Source of the DNA: Pampus argenteus
Taxonomy: Eukaryota; Chordata; Actinopteri; Scombriformes; Stromateidae
NCBI GenBank assembly: GCA_036937835.1
Contig: CM072881.1
Span: 3,798,501 to 3,862,500, forward strand
Direction of reading: 5' to 3'
DNA: 64,000 bases
Shown here: positions 12,546 to 22,130 of the stretch, piece after piece
Layout of the letters: every line of letters starts with the position of its first letter
Numbering within the stretch: the first letter of the stretch is position 1
Notes under the pieces: generated by a model
Told to the model about the DNA's origin: nothing
The model's database searches: none
The model's input: only the letters and a program-made list of their open reading frames with translations
Translations under genes and position numbers: made by a program

Positions 12546-13916
12546 ATTAAGAAGAAATTACACAATTAATATTGCAGGAATTGGCAATTAAGGCGATAAA
12601 ACAAAACAAAATTTGATTGTTTTCACTGGTAAATTAGGCCACCACTGCAGTAAAGGAAATATGACTCAGCGAGAGGAAAAGCCAATGTGCACCAAAAATA
12701 GAAGAAAAATATAAAACATAATCAGGAAAACAGGAGGAAATTAATAAACCAATACTTAGCTGAAACAGAAACTGGGTTACATAAATGTTACTGACAGATT
12801 TAGCACATTTAGAGCCAGAACAGATTTCTTACATGCAACTAATAGCATCATTTAGTATTTATGCAACAGCTGCTACATGGGGGTCACTCAAGTCATAAGT
12901 CGAGTTAAGTTTAGACATAGTGTATTTTTTTTTGTTATTTATTGATTTATGATGTTTTTAGTTTGGTGTTTTAGACAACATAACCCAATGAGAAGCATGC
13001 ATGAAGGGAAAAATGCAGTACATGTTCTTGAGATAATAGATAAAGTTAGACAATTAAAATTATCGATTGCTAGTGAATGTAAATTGAGTGTTTCATGGTT
13101 GCGACTGGGCTGCAGAGTGTGTTTGTGTTCAAACTGTAGACATACTAAGAACTCAGCAGACTTTGTTTATGTTTTGATGTGATTCTGAATAAATGATATT
13201 AAATTTATGGCAGAATTTGTTTAAGTTGTCTACAGGGAGACGTGTGGAGATAACAGACAGAAACAAGAGGTTTGACTGGATTGATATCCCGCGCATAAAA
13301 CTATTTTATTTAATCTAATGGAAATTCACCCTTGCACTTATTTTTTGTCAAATTCACACAACACATTCATCTCATGTTGTGTATACAGTATCTGTTTATA
13401 CCCAGCTGATTCTGTCAAAGCTATTATCATGGGATAGTTTTTGGAAAAGTGGTCAGAATTTGCATGATATTGATATACTGTTCTCTGTTGGCATTTCAAA
13501 TTTAAAACAGCATTGGGTTTTGTGCTGAGATTGTTCTGAGGAGTGCTGCTGTTTGCCCTGGAACCTAAACCAGTTAATAAATGGAGGTTTGTGTGTGTTA
13601 ATAGCTTTGTGAAACCTGCTCTTCCTTAGCAGTGATTGGGCGGTGACTGGCCTGAATATCATCAGTCGAGGTCACATGAGAGAGATGGGCTGGAAAGGAA
13701 GATAATGCAATAATAAAAAAATAAAAAAAATAACAATACAATGATGGCAAAAAGAGCACTGTGTGTATGTGTGTGTGTGTGTGTGTGTGGCTGGGTGTCA
13801 CCAAAGAAGAACTTCAAGCAACTACATACGACCATAAATGACAGCATAATGCAGTAAATTCTATGTTTTTCATCGTATTTATGTGCACATGTTTGATTTC
13901 AGCTTAGTGTGAGAGT

Positions 13917-13947
<31 letters not shown>

Positions 13948-14026
13948 GCACATCAGAGGAGAGACAGACAGCCACAACTACACTCTTTATGTTGGTGGTT
14001 GAACAACTGAGCAGGCCATTGGTATT
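12546..14026. other. Non-coding spacer with GT and CA microsatellites
   Basis: No gene is supported. (GT)n lies at 13,769-13,789 and (CA)n at 13,921-13,947. Short frames over these repeats are not genes. Confidence 0.5.
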
Positions 14027-14042
14027 ATGATGATGATGATGA
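14027..14042. repeat. GAT microsatellite, left part (E1 target)
   Basis: (TGA)n directly left of E1. The same repeat continues right of the element at 22,958-22,999, so E1 split one microsatellite. The last four bases, ATGA (14,039-14,042), recur at 22,958-22,961 and are the target duplication, although in this repeat a 4-bp match is weak proof by itself. Confidence 0.8.
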
Positions 14043-15301
14043 TGTGATACACCCTAATGTGAAAGCACAGCAACTTAAAACACAGTCACTTTTTGGTTTT
14101 TTTCCCTATTTACATAGGTTTAGATATGTATTTAATATATGTGGTATTAGTTAACCCAATGCGAAATGTAATTTCACACTCTGTTGTAAAGAACAATCTT
14201 ACTGGGGGGGGAAGAAAAAAAAGAAAAGAAAGCGGAACCAAAGTGCGAGAATGTTTCACCGGGGGTCCTAAAGTGAGCGACTCCGCCCTCTTCTCTCAGA
14301 CAAACTTTGTGGAGAAAGATGACGGTTTGCGCTCCGACTCACTGTGTCTATAATTTCATTTTCCAGGTTAGTACCCGGTTGAAAATAAGACCAAATCCCA
14401 TTTAAGTGTGTATTAATAATTTTAAAGATGTTATGAGTTTGTTGTTGATATGTGCGACTGGATTTAAGAGCGTATTTATGAGCGCAAGAAGCGGACTTTT
14501 CGCGCGAATGGCTAATTAGTAGTATGTAGACTGTGTGTGTGCGCGCGCGTGCTCGCGTGTGTCTGTGTGTGTGAGTGATGCTGTAAGCTAGGTCCCCCCA
14601 CTCCCCAGCGTGTTTTGTATTTCAGTTTTGGCGTATCTGACATGTTATAAATGATGGTTAATGTTGAAGGAAGATATGTTTATAATGTTTAATATTTGTT
14701 TATTTGGTTGTGAATTTGTAAATAAAAGCAGACAAACTTTGTGGAGAAAGATGACGGTTTGCGCTCCGACTCACTGTGTCTATAATTTCATTTTCCAGGT
14801 TAGTACCCGGTTGAAAATAAGACCAAATCCCATTTAAGTGTGTATTAATAATTTTAAAGATGTTATGAGTTTGTTGTTGATATGTGCGACTGGATTTAAG
14901 AGCGTATTTATGAGCGCAAGAAGCGGACTTTTCGCGCGAATGGCTAATTAGTAGTATGTAGACTGTGTGTGTGCGCGCGCGTGCTCGCGTGTGTCTGTGT
15001 GTGTGAGTGATGCTGTAAGCTAGGTCCCCCCACTCCCCAGCGTGTTTTGTATTTCAGTTTTGGCGTATCTGACATGTTATAAATGATGGTTAATGTTGAA
15101 GGAAGATATGTTTATAATGTTTAATATTTGTTTATTTGGTTGTGAATTTGTAAATAAAAGCAGACAAACTTTGTGGAGAAAGATGACGGTTTGCGCTCCG
15201 ACTCACTGTGTCTATAATTTCATTTTCCAGAGAGCTGAGAACCGTGAACCCAAATCAACTTCTTTTTGTTACATAACTTCAGCTATTTGAAACTCGTAAC
15301 A
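14043..15301 (+). repeat. E1 5' LTR (1259 bp) with internal 432-bp tandem duplication
   Basis: The LTR begins TGTGATACACCC and ends CTCGTAACA. A 70-bp segment occurs three times, starting at 14,297, 14,729 and 15,161, a period of exactly 432. The first two copies are followed by GTTAGTACCC and the last by AGAGCTGAG. AATAAA precedes the second and third copies (14,721 and 15,153). The 3' LTR has only two copies and is 827 bp. A TATA-like tract (tatttaatatatg) lies near 14,126. Each 70-bp copy ends TTTTCCAG, an acceptor-like sequence, and the first two read CAG|GTTAGT, a donor-like sequence. Confidence 0.93.
14367..15230 (+). other. Intron-like segment inside E1 5' LTR
   Basis: The segment starts GTTAGT directly after CAG and ends with a pyrimidine-rich TTTCATTTTCCAG. 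It is 864 nt, two 432-nt units. The equivalent in the 3' LTR is 22,455-22,886, 432 nt. If spliced, it would remove both AATAAA signals of the 5' LTR from the RNA. Splicing is an inference from the border sequences only. Confidence 0.4.
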
Positions 15302-15306
15302 AACTG

Positions 15307-15324
15307 TGGGGGCTCGTCCGGGAT
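15307..15324 (+). other. E1 primer binding site, tRNA-Pro type
   Basis: TGGGGGCTCGTCCGGGAT lies 5 nt after the 5' LTR. All 18 bases match the primer site known to pair with the 3' end of tRNA-Pro in gammaretroviruses. It would prime minus-strand DNA synthesis. E2 has the identical 18-mer. Confidence 0.95.
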
Positions 15325-15692
15325 CTCTTCTCATCACAACCACTGAGGAGTAGATCCAGTGATACTAGAACCATACGACCAAGGTGAAAAGACGCTGCTG
15401 CAGGCCAGGAGTCAATCTGAGGGTGTCCAGGAGGGGAGACCAATGATGATGGTGGATCTTCACATCTCTAGGAGCCGCTCTGCTGATCCTGAGGCCAACG
15501 CACACTAGTCACCAGGGAGCCACTCTGCCGATCCTGAGGACAACGCACGCTGGTTACCAGACAGCTTACACTGCTGATTCGGTGGTCATCGTACACCTGC
15601 ATCAGGGGATCGGGAGGTCAACACGCACACACCCATTCCACTTCCCAAGTCACTATACTACTGATTCACTGAACTAACAAACTCTACACACC

Positions 15693-17372
15693 ATGTCAGC
15701 AGCTCGCAAAGAATTAATATGGAGCATCAAGAAGCAACTCTTCAGACTCTCGAGCAACGACATCTATCAGGTTGCAAAAGACATTGCAATCGACAGCCAA
15801 CAGGGTGGAGAGCTGAACCCAAATGATGAAGAAGCTTGCATGGAGTATGTGCTCTCTTACATGCAATCTAGCAATTTACTAGAACTTGAGGATGAAGGTA
15901 TGTGTCAATTACTGGTTTTGAATGATTTGATATGTAAAGTAATGAATGTTGATGCCCCTGTTCATTTTTCTGTGAGTGCATTAAGTGATGGTGACACACA
16001 TGTTACACCTAGTGACCACACATCTACTACGATCCCAAACACTGCATCACAACCTCATTCCCACCCTAACAGCACAGTTATGCACACACAACTCCACCCT
16101 GACACTCATACAAACACAACAATACAGTCAGTAGAAGAACTGAGACGGGTGTACACAGAGCTAGGTGAGAAACTCCGACGATGTGAATCTACAGCAGCCC
16201 CGCTGACTGCAACCTACCCCTACCATGGTGAGTCAGGGCCAGACTGTATTCCCCAGGTTATCTCAGAGAGACCAGTAGTCCTGAAAGACCTCTCCTGCCT
16301 GCAACGCAGAGACTTCAAAGTACATGGTGGTCAGGTTGGAGACCAGAGCTCTGACATGAACTATAACAATCTCAGCAAACAAATTGATGAGGGAATAAAA
16401 GAGGGTTTCTCAGAGGCAGAGGTGGTGAGAGGGGTGTTGAGGATCATCAAACCAGGCGCCTTTAAGGATATGCTGATAAACAAAGATTCAATTACAGTGT
16501 CTGAACTCAAAGGCTTCCTCAGGTCCCACCTCGGTGAGAAAGCAACAACTGAGATGTTCCAGGAGTTGATGTGTGCCAGGCAATCAGACCAAGAATCACC
16601 CCAGCAGTTTCTGTATCGAATGATTGGGCTCAAACAGAAACTACTTTCCCAGTCCCGACAGGCCAATACAGACATTTCATATGATCCTATGACCATCCAG
16701 GAAGTTTTTCTCCATACCATCTATCAGGGCTTGGGGCCAAAACATGCTGACCTCCGACAGAGACTGAGACCTCTGACCTCAAACAGCCAAGTCACAGATG
16801 AGGAAATTCTTCGCCAGGTCATGAAAATAATAAATGATGAGAACGAGCATCAGCGCAGACTTGGCCAACCCTTTAGACAAAAGACAACACAAGCACACAG
16901 TGCCAAGGTAGAGACAGGAGACTATCACCACAATGGCAAGACACTGAATACAGCGACAGACAGTAAAAATCTCCAGACAATACAACAGCTCAGCGCCCAG
17001 GTGGAGACCCTGACACACATGGTGGCTTCTTTGATGGAGCAACAAACAGTACACGCTCAGATGTCTCCCCCTCTTACCATGCCAACCCCTATGCCAGTCC
17101 ACATCCAGCCACATCCGTCCTCTCAACCATCCCTCAGCAGGTCTACCCAACCACAACTGAGACAACCCACAGTCCAGACGAGAGGTAGAGCAGCTCGTTG
17201 TCTGAAATGCACAGAGCAGAACCTACAGGAGTGCAACCACTGCTTCGTGTGTGGAGAGGCAGGACACAGGGCAGTGGGATGTTTGAAACGAGTCAAGGTG
17301 CAGGGAAACGGGACTCGGTCTCTGGGGAGGGACACCCAGAGACCAGTGTGCAGTTTCAGTCCCAAGCAGTAG
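15693..17372 (+). CDS. gag: E1 gag polyprotein
   Basis: This 559-residue structural protein of the retrotransposon particle has no internal stop. The start is the first ATG of the frame, about 370 nt after the primer site, in context CACCATGT. Residues 1-80 form a predicted helical N-terminal domain ending EDEGMCQLL, shared with E2 gag. A Pro/Thr/His-rich linker follows (about 95-205). The capsid-like region (about 205-400) contains ESPQQFLYR, comparable to the major homology region. Residues about 425-450 may be coiled coil. The CCHC zinc knuckle is C517-F-V-C520-G-E-A-G-H525-R-A-V-G-C530, for binding the element's RNA. The frame overlaps pol, and the frameshift signal at 17,303-17,344 lies inside its last 25 codons. 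Confidence 0.95.
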   Translation: MSAARKELIWSIKKQLFRLSSNDIYQVAKDIAIDSQQGGELNPNDEEACMEYVLSYMQSSNLLELEDEGMCQLLVLNDLICKVMNVDAPVHFSVSALSDGDTHVTPSDHTSTTIPNTASQPHSHPNSTVMHTQLHPDTHTNTTIQSVEELRRVYTELGEKLRRCESTAAPLTATYPYHGESGPDCIPQVISERPVVLKDLSCLQRRDFKVHGGQVGDQSSDMNYNNLSKQIDEGIKEGFSEAEVVRGVLRIIKPGAFKDMLINKDSITVSELKGFLRSHLGEKATTEMFQELMCARQSDQESPQQFLYRMIGLKQKLLSQSRQANTDISYDPMTIQEVFLHTIYQGLGPKHADLRQRLRPLTSNSQVTDEEILRQVMKIINDENEHQRRLGQPFRQKTTQAHSAKVETGDYHHNGKTLNTATDSKNLQTIQQLSAQVETLTHMVASLMEQQTVHAQMSPPLTMPTPMPVHIQPHPSSQPSLSRSTQPQLRQPTVQTRGRAARCLKCTEQNLQECNHCFVCGEAGHRAVGCLKRVKVQGNGTRSLGRDTQRPVCSFSPKQ

Positions 17373-20300
17373 GCCACACCCCCAATCCAATAACAAGACA
17401 TCCCAAGCAAAACAAATACCAGAAGCCACACACACCTACCTGTCAGAGTAGCATCACCTGCAAAGTACCCCTGGTTGGAAAGAAAAGTTTACTGAAATGT
17501 TTGGTTGGCGGTTACCCAGTAACAGTCCTGTTTGATTCAGGCTCGCAAGTGAGCATAGTCGACCAAGAATGGGCTAACACTCACATCCCAAATTATACAG
17601 TAAGACCCCTTTCTGAGCTCTTAGAGGAAGAACTTGGTGTCTATGCAGTCACTGGCCATGCTGTCCCATACAGAGGATGGGTTGAACTCACTGTCAATCT
17701 AGCAGGGAATGACGACCCCAATCTCACCATACAAGCCCCTTTCCTTGTCAGTCAGTTGCCACTGGCCCAACCCCTGCTTGGAGCCAACGTTCTGATGGAG
17801 ATCATCAGACGGAAGGAGTCTTCTGGCGAGGCAGTCACTACAGTTGTCAGCCTTCTCCGCAGAGCATTCGGAATAGAGGAAGAACAGGTGGAGGCCATGG
17901 TGAATTTCCTCCAGGTGTCGCCTCAGTCATGCTGTGATCCAGTTACAGTAAGATTGGGGAAAGACCACGTTATCATCCCCCCTGGCAGGACAGTTCATGT
18001 GTCGTGTAGGGTGCCCCTGAACTTTGATGCCTCTGACCCCCTTGTTTTGTATGAACCAGCTGACGAAAGTACCGCCTTAGGACAGTTGAGTGTAGGAGAA
18101 GGCCTCTTGGAGATCGACAACTCTCGACGGCCTTATGTTAAGGTGCCCATATCCAATCACTCAAAACATGAGGTCACTGTGCCAAAGAGAACATCTCTGG
18201 GAACCATCCAGCATGTCCTCAAGGTTATTGAGACTAATGCACCAGAGCCACGACAGGCTGATTTCACACCAGGAAAGATGACAACAGTCGAGGTTAATGG
18301 TGTCTCTTCTCCCAGCACCTGTCCATCTGAGTCCTGGCTCCCTCCCGTTGATATCAGTCACCTGAGCTCTGAACAACAACAGATGGTGAAGGAAGTGCTC
18401 CAGGAGGAATGTGGAGCATTCTCCCGTAGTAGCGATGACATAGGATGTATCCCCTCTCTACAGATGGAGATCAGGACTAAGGATGACATCCCAGTCCAGA
18501 GGGCCTACGCGTCCATCCCAAAACCACTCTACCGTGAAGTAAAGGAGTACATCCAGGAGCTGTTGGTTAAAGGATGGATTGTGAAGTCCCAGTCACCTTA
18601 TGCTGCTCCTGTCATCTGTGTAAGAAAGAAAGATGGGTCCTTACGCCTGTGTGTTGACTACCGGCTCCTAAACAACAAAACTGTACCAGATCGTCACCCT
18701 CTTCCTAGAATCCAGGACCTCACTGATTCCCTGGGAGGGTATTCATGGTTCTCGATCTTGGATCAGGGGAAGGCGTACCATCAAGGCTTTATTGCCGAAG
18801 GATCGAGGTACCTGACTGCATTCACAACCCCATGGGGACTCTACGAGTGGGTGCGAATCCCCTTCGGGCTGTCTAATGCACCAGCAGCCTTTCAAAGGAG
18901 CATGGAGGGGATGCTCGACACGCTAAGGGACGAGTGTTGCATCCCTTACCTCGACGATGTGTTGTGCTTCTCCAGGTCCTTTGATGAGCATGTGCAGGTA
19001 TTACGCAGAGTCCTCCAGGCCTTACAACGCCACGGAGTAAAGCTGAAGCCAGAGAAATGTGAGCTCTTCCGTAAAGAGGTACGATATGTTGGCCGCTTGG
19101 TGTCAGAAGAAGGGATAAAAATGGATCCCAAAGACCTTGAAGCAGTGCGTGTACTGAAACACAAGACACCACAGACAGTCGGGGACGTCAGACAGTTGCT
19201 TGGGTTTCTGAGCTATTATCGAACATACGTGCAGGACTTCTCACGAATAGCCAAGCCCTTGTACGACCTGCTCCGATCAGAGCCTGACACCACTCAGCCC
19301 AGGCCGTCGCAGAGAAAAACGAAAGGCCACCAGCCGTCATCCCGAACCCCAGTAGAGTGGACATCGCAACACCAGCAGGTCCTTGAACAGCTGGTGGACC
19401 GACTGACCAAACCTCCAGTGCTGGCCTATCCTGATTTCAACCGCCCCTTCACACTCCACACAGATGCCTCCCAAAAAGGTCTCGGTGCAGTCCTTTATCA
19501 GAACCAGGATGGCAGGATGAGGGTGATTGGATATGGGTCACGCACACTAACACCAGCAGAACAGAATTATCACCTACACAGTGGGAAGCTTGAATTCCTG
19601 GCGTTGAAGTGGGCGGTATGTGATAAGTTCCGCGATTATCTGTTCTACGCCCCTCATTTCACAGTCTTCACAGACAACAATCCCCTCACATATGTCCTGA
19701 GTACTGCCAAGCTAAATGCTGTGGGTCACCGGTGGGTAGGGCAGCTGGCTGATTTCCAGTTTGACATCAAATACAGGCCAGGTAAAACCAACATTGATGC
19801 AGACACGTTATCACGCTGCCCCCAAGACATCAACACCTTCATGGCGGAGTGCACAGAAGCGCTATCAGAGGAGGCAGTAGGTGCTGTATGGGAAGGAGGC
19901 CGGAGAGCACAACAGGGAGATGTAGCCTGGGTGGCAGCCCTCAACCTAACATCCCATGGTCAAACCCAAGTTGAACCTCTGCAGGCAATCAGTCATGACG
20001 AGCTGGTGAGGGAACAAAGAAAAGATCCCGCTATTGGGAAAGTTATGGAAATGAAAGAAAGAGACACACCACTGACGGAAGGAGACAGGGAGAAAATTGA
20101 CACACACACAAGGAGGCTGTTACGAGAGTGGGGTAGATTACACATAGAGGATAACCTCCTCTACAGGAAGAGTGCTAGCCGACGACAACTGGTCCTGCCC
20201 GCCACCTACAAACATACAGTACTCACCCAGCTACATAACAACATGAGTCACGTTGGTGTTGAGAAGGTCCTGAGCCTAGCAAGGGAGCGATTCTATTGGC

Positions 20301-21916
20301 CTTTTATGAAAAAAGAAATAGAAGAGTATATAACCAGAAAGTGCCCTTGCATTAAACAGAAGAAGCCAGCCATGCATGAAAGAGCACCAATGGGAAGCAT
20401 CACGTCAAACTCGCCCCTTGAGCTAGTGTGCATCGATTTCCTTCACCTGGAAGCATGCAGAGGTGGATGTGAGTATATTCTGGTAGTGGTGGACCACTTC
20501 ACCAGGTTCGCGCAGGCTTATCCCACCAGGAACAAGGCTGGGAAAACGGCTGCTGATCGGCTTTTCAATGATTTCATCCCCAGATTTGGGTACCCGGCCA
20601 AACTCCACCATGACCAGGGTCGAGAGTTTGAGAATGAACTATTTAAAACTCTCAGACAGTTAGCTGGTGTTGCCCATTCGAGGACCTCTCCATACCACCC
20701 CCAGGGAAATCCTGCAGAGAGGTTCAATCGCACGCTACTGCAGATGCTCCGAACCCTGGGAGAGAAAGAGAAGGAGAATTGGAAGGACCACCTGCCACAT
20801 GTACTCCATGCATACAATTGTACAAAGCATGAGGCCACAGGCTTCTCCCCATACTATTTGTTGTATGGCCGACATCCTCGCCTTCCTGTCGACCTCCTCT
20901 TTGGCCTCATTACAGAGGGGGGGACTGAAACCAATGAACCAAGGGGATATGCTGAGAAATGGGCAGGAAAAATGACTGAAGCATATCGACTAGCCAGCGC
21001 AAACAGCCAACAGTCCAGCTCAAAAGGCAAGGCACACTATGATAAAAGAAACAGAGGTGTGGTTCTTCAGCCTGGGGACAGAGTCCTGGTACGCAATCTC
21101 GGTGAACGAGGCGGCCCTGGGAAGCTTAGACCATACTGGGAGCAACGCATATACATCGTGAGAGAACAGGTGGGAGATAATCCTGTCTACAAAGTAAGTC
21201 CTGAGGTGGGAGATCGACCAGCTCGCACTCTGCACAGGAACCTCTTGTTACAAGTGAACGACCTACCTGTTGAGCCTCCTCAGGACCCGCCCATCACAGT
21301 GGAGTCACGAATGGGGACTAAACGAGCCTCAGGCGTCCCAAAACCCACACAGGAGGTACAGAGCCCAGACATAAGTGACTCTGAGGAAGAGGGATGTGCA
21401 CCTCGATACTGGTTGCGAATACCAGTGGAGAAATCAAGAGCTGGGAGTCACTTACCTGGTCCCGATGTTACTCTTGACTTCCGAAACAGATCCGAACAGG
21501 CTGAGACCTATCAGGGAGAAGTAATTCAGGCAGAGCCTGAACAGGAAGGAAATAGTGTCAGAGGTGAGGAACAGGTGATATCCAGTGAGAATGAGCAAGA
21601 CACGGGGCAGCAGCAACTTACGGCCGCTCAAGAGGAACTGCACACTGTCCCGCAAGAGAACAATGTTCCCACACTACAACCTGAACATCAGATCCCTCTG
21701 AGACAGTCCACCAGAGAAAGACGGCCAGGTTATGTGTTCACTTACCCATCCCTGGGCCAGCCAGCTTATCAGCCACGTTCCAATGTGGGCACAATTGGAG
21801 TCCAGCTAGTTCAGTGTGCTCACCAGTGTCCCTGTCCACCATACTTTCACCCCTTTCAACCCACATCCATCAACCCATACCAATACTTACCTGTCCTGTA
21901 TCCAGCCCATTGTTGA
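17198..21916 (+). CDS. pol: E1 pol polyprotein (PR-RT-RH-IN)
   Basis: The frame is open from at least 17,198, but translation should enter from gag by -1 shift at 17,303-17,309. Residues are counted from 17,198. Protease: DSG at 113-115. Reverse transcriptase: about 425-620 with YLDD at 584-587. RNase H: TDAS with Asp756, in the Gypsy type. Integrase: zinc-binding H1013/H1018 with C1049 and C1051 (C-x-C, where C-x2-C is usual), core D1080, D1139, E1174 (D-x34-E). A GPY/F-like stretch, GKLRPYWEQ, lies near 1310. The last 180 or so residues are acidic and disordered, then end with a conserved STRERRP...LGQPAYQ tail ahead of a Pro/Tyr/Cys-rich end. No stop or frameshift interrupts it, so the enzymes could be functional. 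Confidence 0.95.
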   Translation: MSEMHRAEPTGVQPLLRVWRGRTQGSGMFETSQGAGKRDSVSGEGHPETSVQFQSQAVGHTPNPITRHPKQNKYQKPHTPTCQSSITCKVPLVGKKSLLKCLVGGYPVTVLFDSGSQVSIVDQEWANTHIPNYTVRPLSELLEEELGVYAVTGHAVPYRGWVELTVNLAGNDDPNLTIQAPFLVSQLPLAQPLLGANVLMEIIRRKESSGEAVTTVVSLLRRAFGIEEEQVEAMVNFLQVSPQSCCDPVTVRLGKDHVIIPPGRTVHVSCRVPLNFDASDPLVLYEPADESTALGQLSVGEGLLEIDNSRRPYVKVPISNHSKHEVTVPKRTSLGTIQHVLKVIETNAPEPRQADFTPGKMTTVEVNGVSSPSTCPSESWLPPVDISHLSSEQQQMVKEVLQEECGAFSRSSDDIGCIPSLQMEIRTKDDIPVQRAYASIPKPLYREVKEYIQELLVKGWIVKSQSPYAAPVICVRKKDGSLRLCVDYRLLNNKTVPDRHPLPRIQDLTDSLGGYSWFSILDQGKAYHQGFIAEGSRYLTAFTTPWGLYEWVRIPFGLSNAPAAFQRSMEGMLDTLRDECCIPYLDDVLCFSRSFDEHVQVLRRVLQALQRHGVKLKPEKCELFRKEVRYVGRLVSEEGIKMDPKDLEAVRVLKHKTPQTVGDVRQLLGFLSYYRTYVQDFSRIAKPLYDLLRSEPDTTQPRPSQRKTKGHQPSSRTPVEWTSQHQQVLEQLVDRLTKPPVLAYPDFNRPFTLHTDASQKGLGAVLYQNQDGRMRVIGYGSRTLTPAEQNYHLHSGKLEFLALKWAVCDKFRDYLFYAPHFTVFTDNNPLTYVLSTAKLNAVGHRWVGQLADFQFDIKYRPGKTNIDADTLSRCPQDINTFMAECTEALSEEAVGAVWEGGRRAQQGDVAWVAALNLTSHGQTQVEPLQAISHDELVREQRKDPAIGKVMEMKERDTPLTEGDREKIDTHTRRLLREWGRLHIEDNLLYRKSASRRQLVLPATYKHTVLTQLHNNMSHVGVEKVLSLARERFYWPFMKKEIEEYITRKCPCIKQKKPAMHERAPMGSITSNSPLELVCIDFLHLEACRGGCEYILVVVDHFTRFAQAYPTRNKAGKTAADRLFNDFIPRFGYPAKLHHDQGREFENELFKTLRQLAGVAHSRTSPYHPQGNPAERFNRTLLQMLRTLGEKEKENWKDHLPHVLHAYNCTKHEATGFSPYYLLYGRHPRLPVDLLFGLITEGGTETNEPRGYAEKWAGKMTEAYRLASANSQQSSSKGKAHYDKRNRGVVLQPGDRVLVRNLGERGGPGKLRPYWEQRIYIVREQVGDNPVYKVSPEVGDRPARTLHRNLLLQVNDLPVEPPQDPPITVESRMGTKRASGVPKPTQEVQSPDISDSEEEGCAPRYWLRIPVEKSRAGSHLPGPDVTLDFRNRSEQAETYQGEVIQAEPEQEGNSVRGEEQVISSENEQDTGQQQLTAAQEELHTVPQENNVPTLQPEHQIPLRQSTRERRPGYVFTYPSLGQPAYQPRSNVGTIGVQLVQCAHQCPCPPYFHPFQPTSINPYQYLPVLYPAHC
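17303..17344 (+). promoter_or_regulatory. E1 -1 ribosomal frameshift signal
   Basis: Slippery heptamer G GGA AAC at 17,303-17,309 is phased exactly as X XXY YYZ in the gag frame. After a 7-nt spacer comes a hairpin: GGTCTCTGGG (17,317-17,326) pairs perfectly with CCCAGAGACC (17,335-17,344) around an 8-nt loop. Gag is in frame 0 and pol in -1, as required. E2 has the same heptamer, the same 7-nt spacer and a hairpin in the same place. Confidence 0.92.
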
Positions 21917-22118
21917 TGAGACGCCATGAAAGACAGTCACATACATTCCACTTACATACTGTTAAGATCTGAAGCACACACATTATACATTTCACATCTT
22001 GTGGGGTTTAAGGGATACATTTATTGAAAGTTTGAATGTGTTTTTGAAAAAAAAAGAGACAATGTAATGTTCAGTGTGAAATCGTTCAGAATATCTTGTG
22101 TCAGGAGCCACTTTTATT

Positions 22119-22130
22119 TGTTGGGGAGTG
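22119..22130 (+). other. E1 polypurine tract
   Basis: TGTTGGGGAGTG lies directly before the 3' LTR. The run GGGGAG is the likely plus-strand primer. It is short and interrupted, but its position is right, and E2 has AGGGGAGAG in the same place. Confidence 0.6.

Noticed and set aside
13921..14042. CRISPR-like repeats
   Set aside because: The short direct repeats here and elsewhere are microsatellites without spacers, in a vertebrate genome.
14093..14353. 86-residue protein in the E1 LTR, repeated at 22,181
   Set aside because: It is duplicated only because LTRs are duplicated. It spans the putative donor region and has no recognisable domain.
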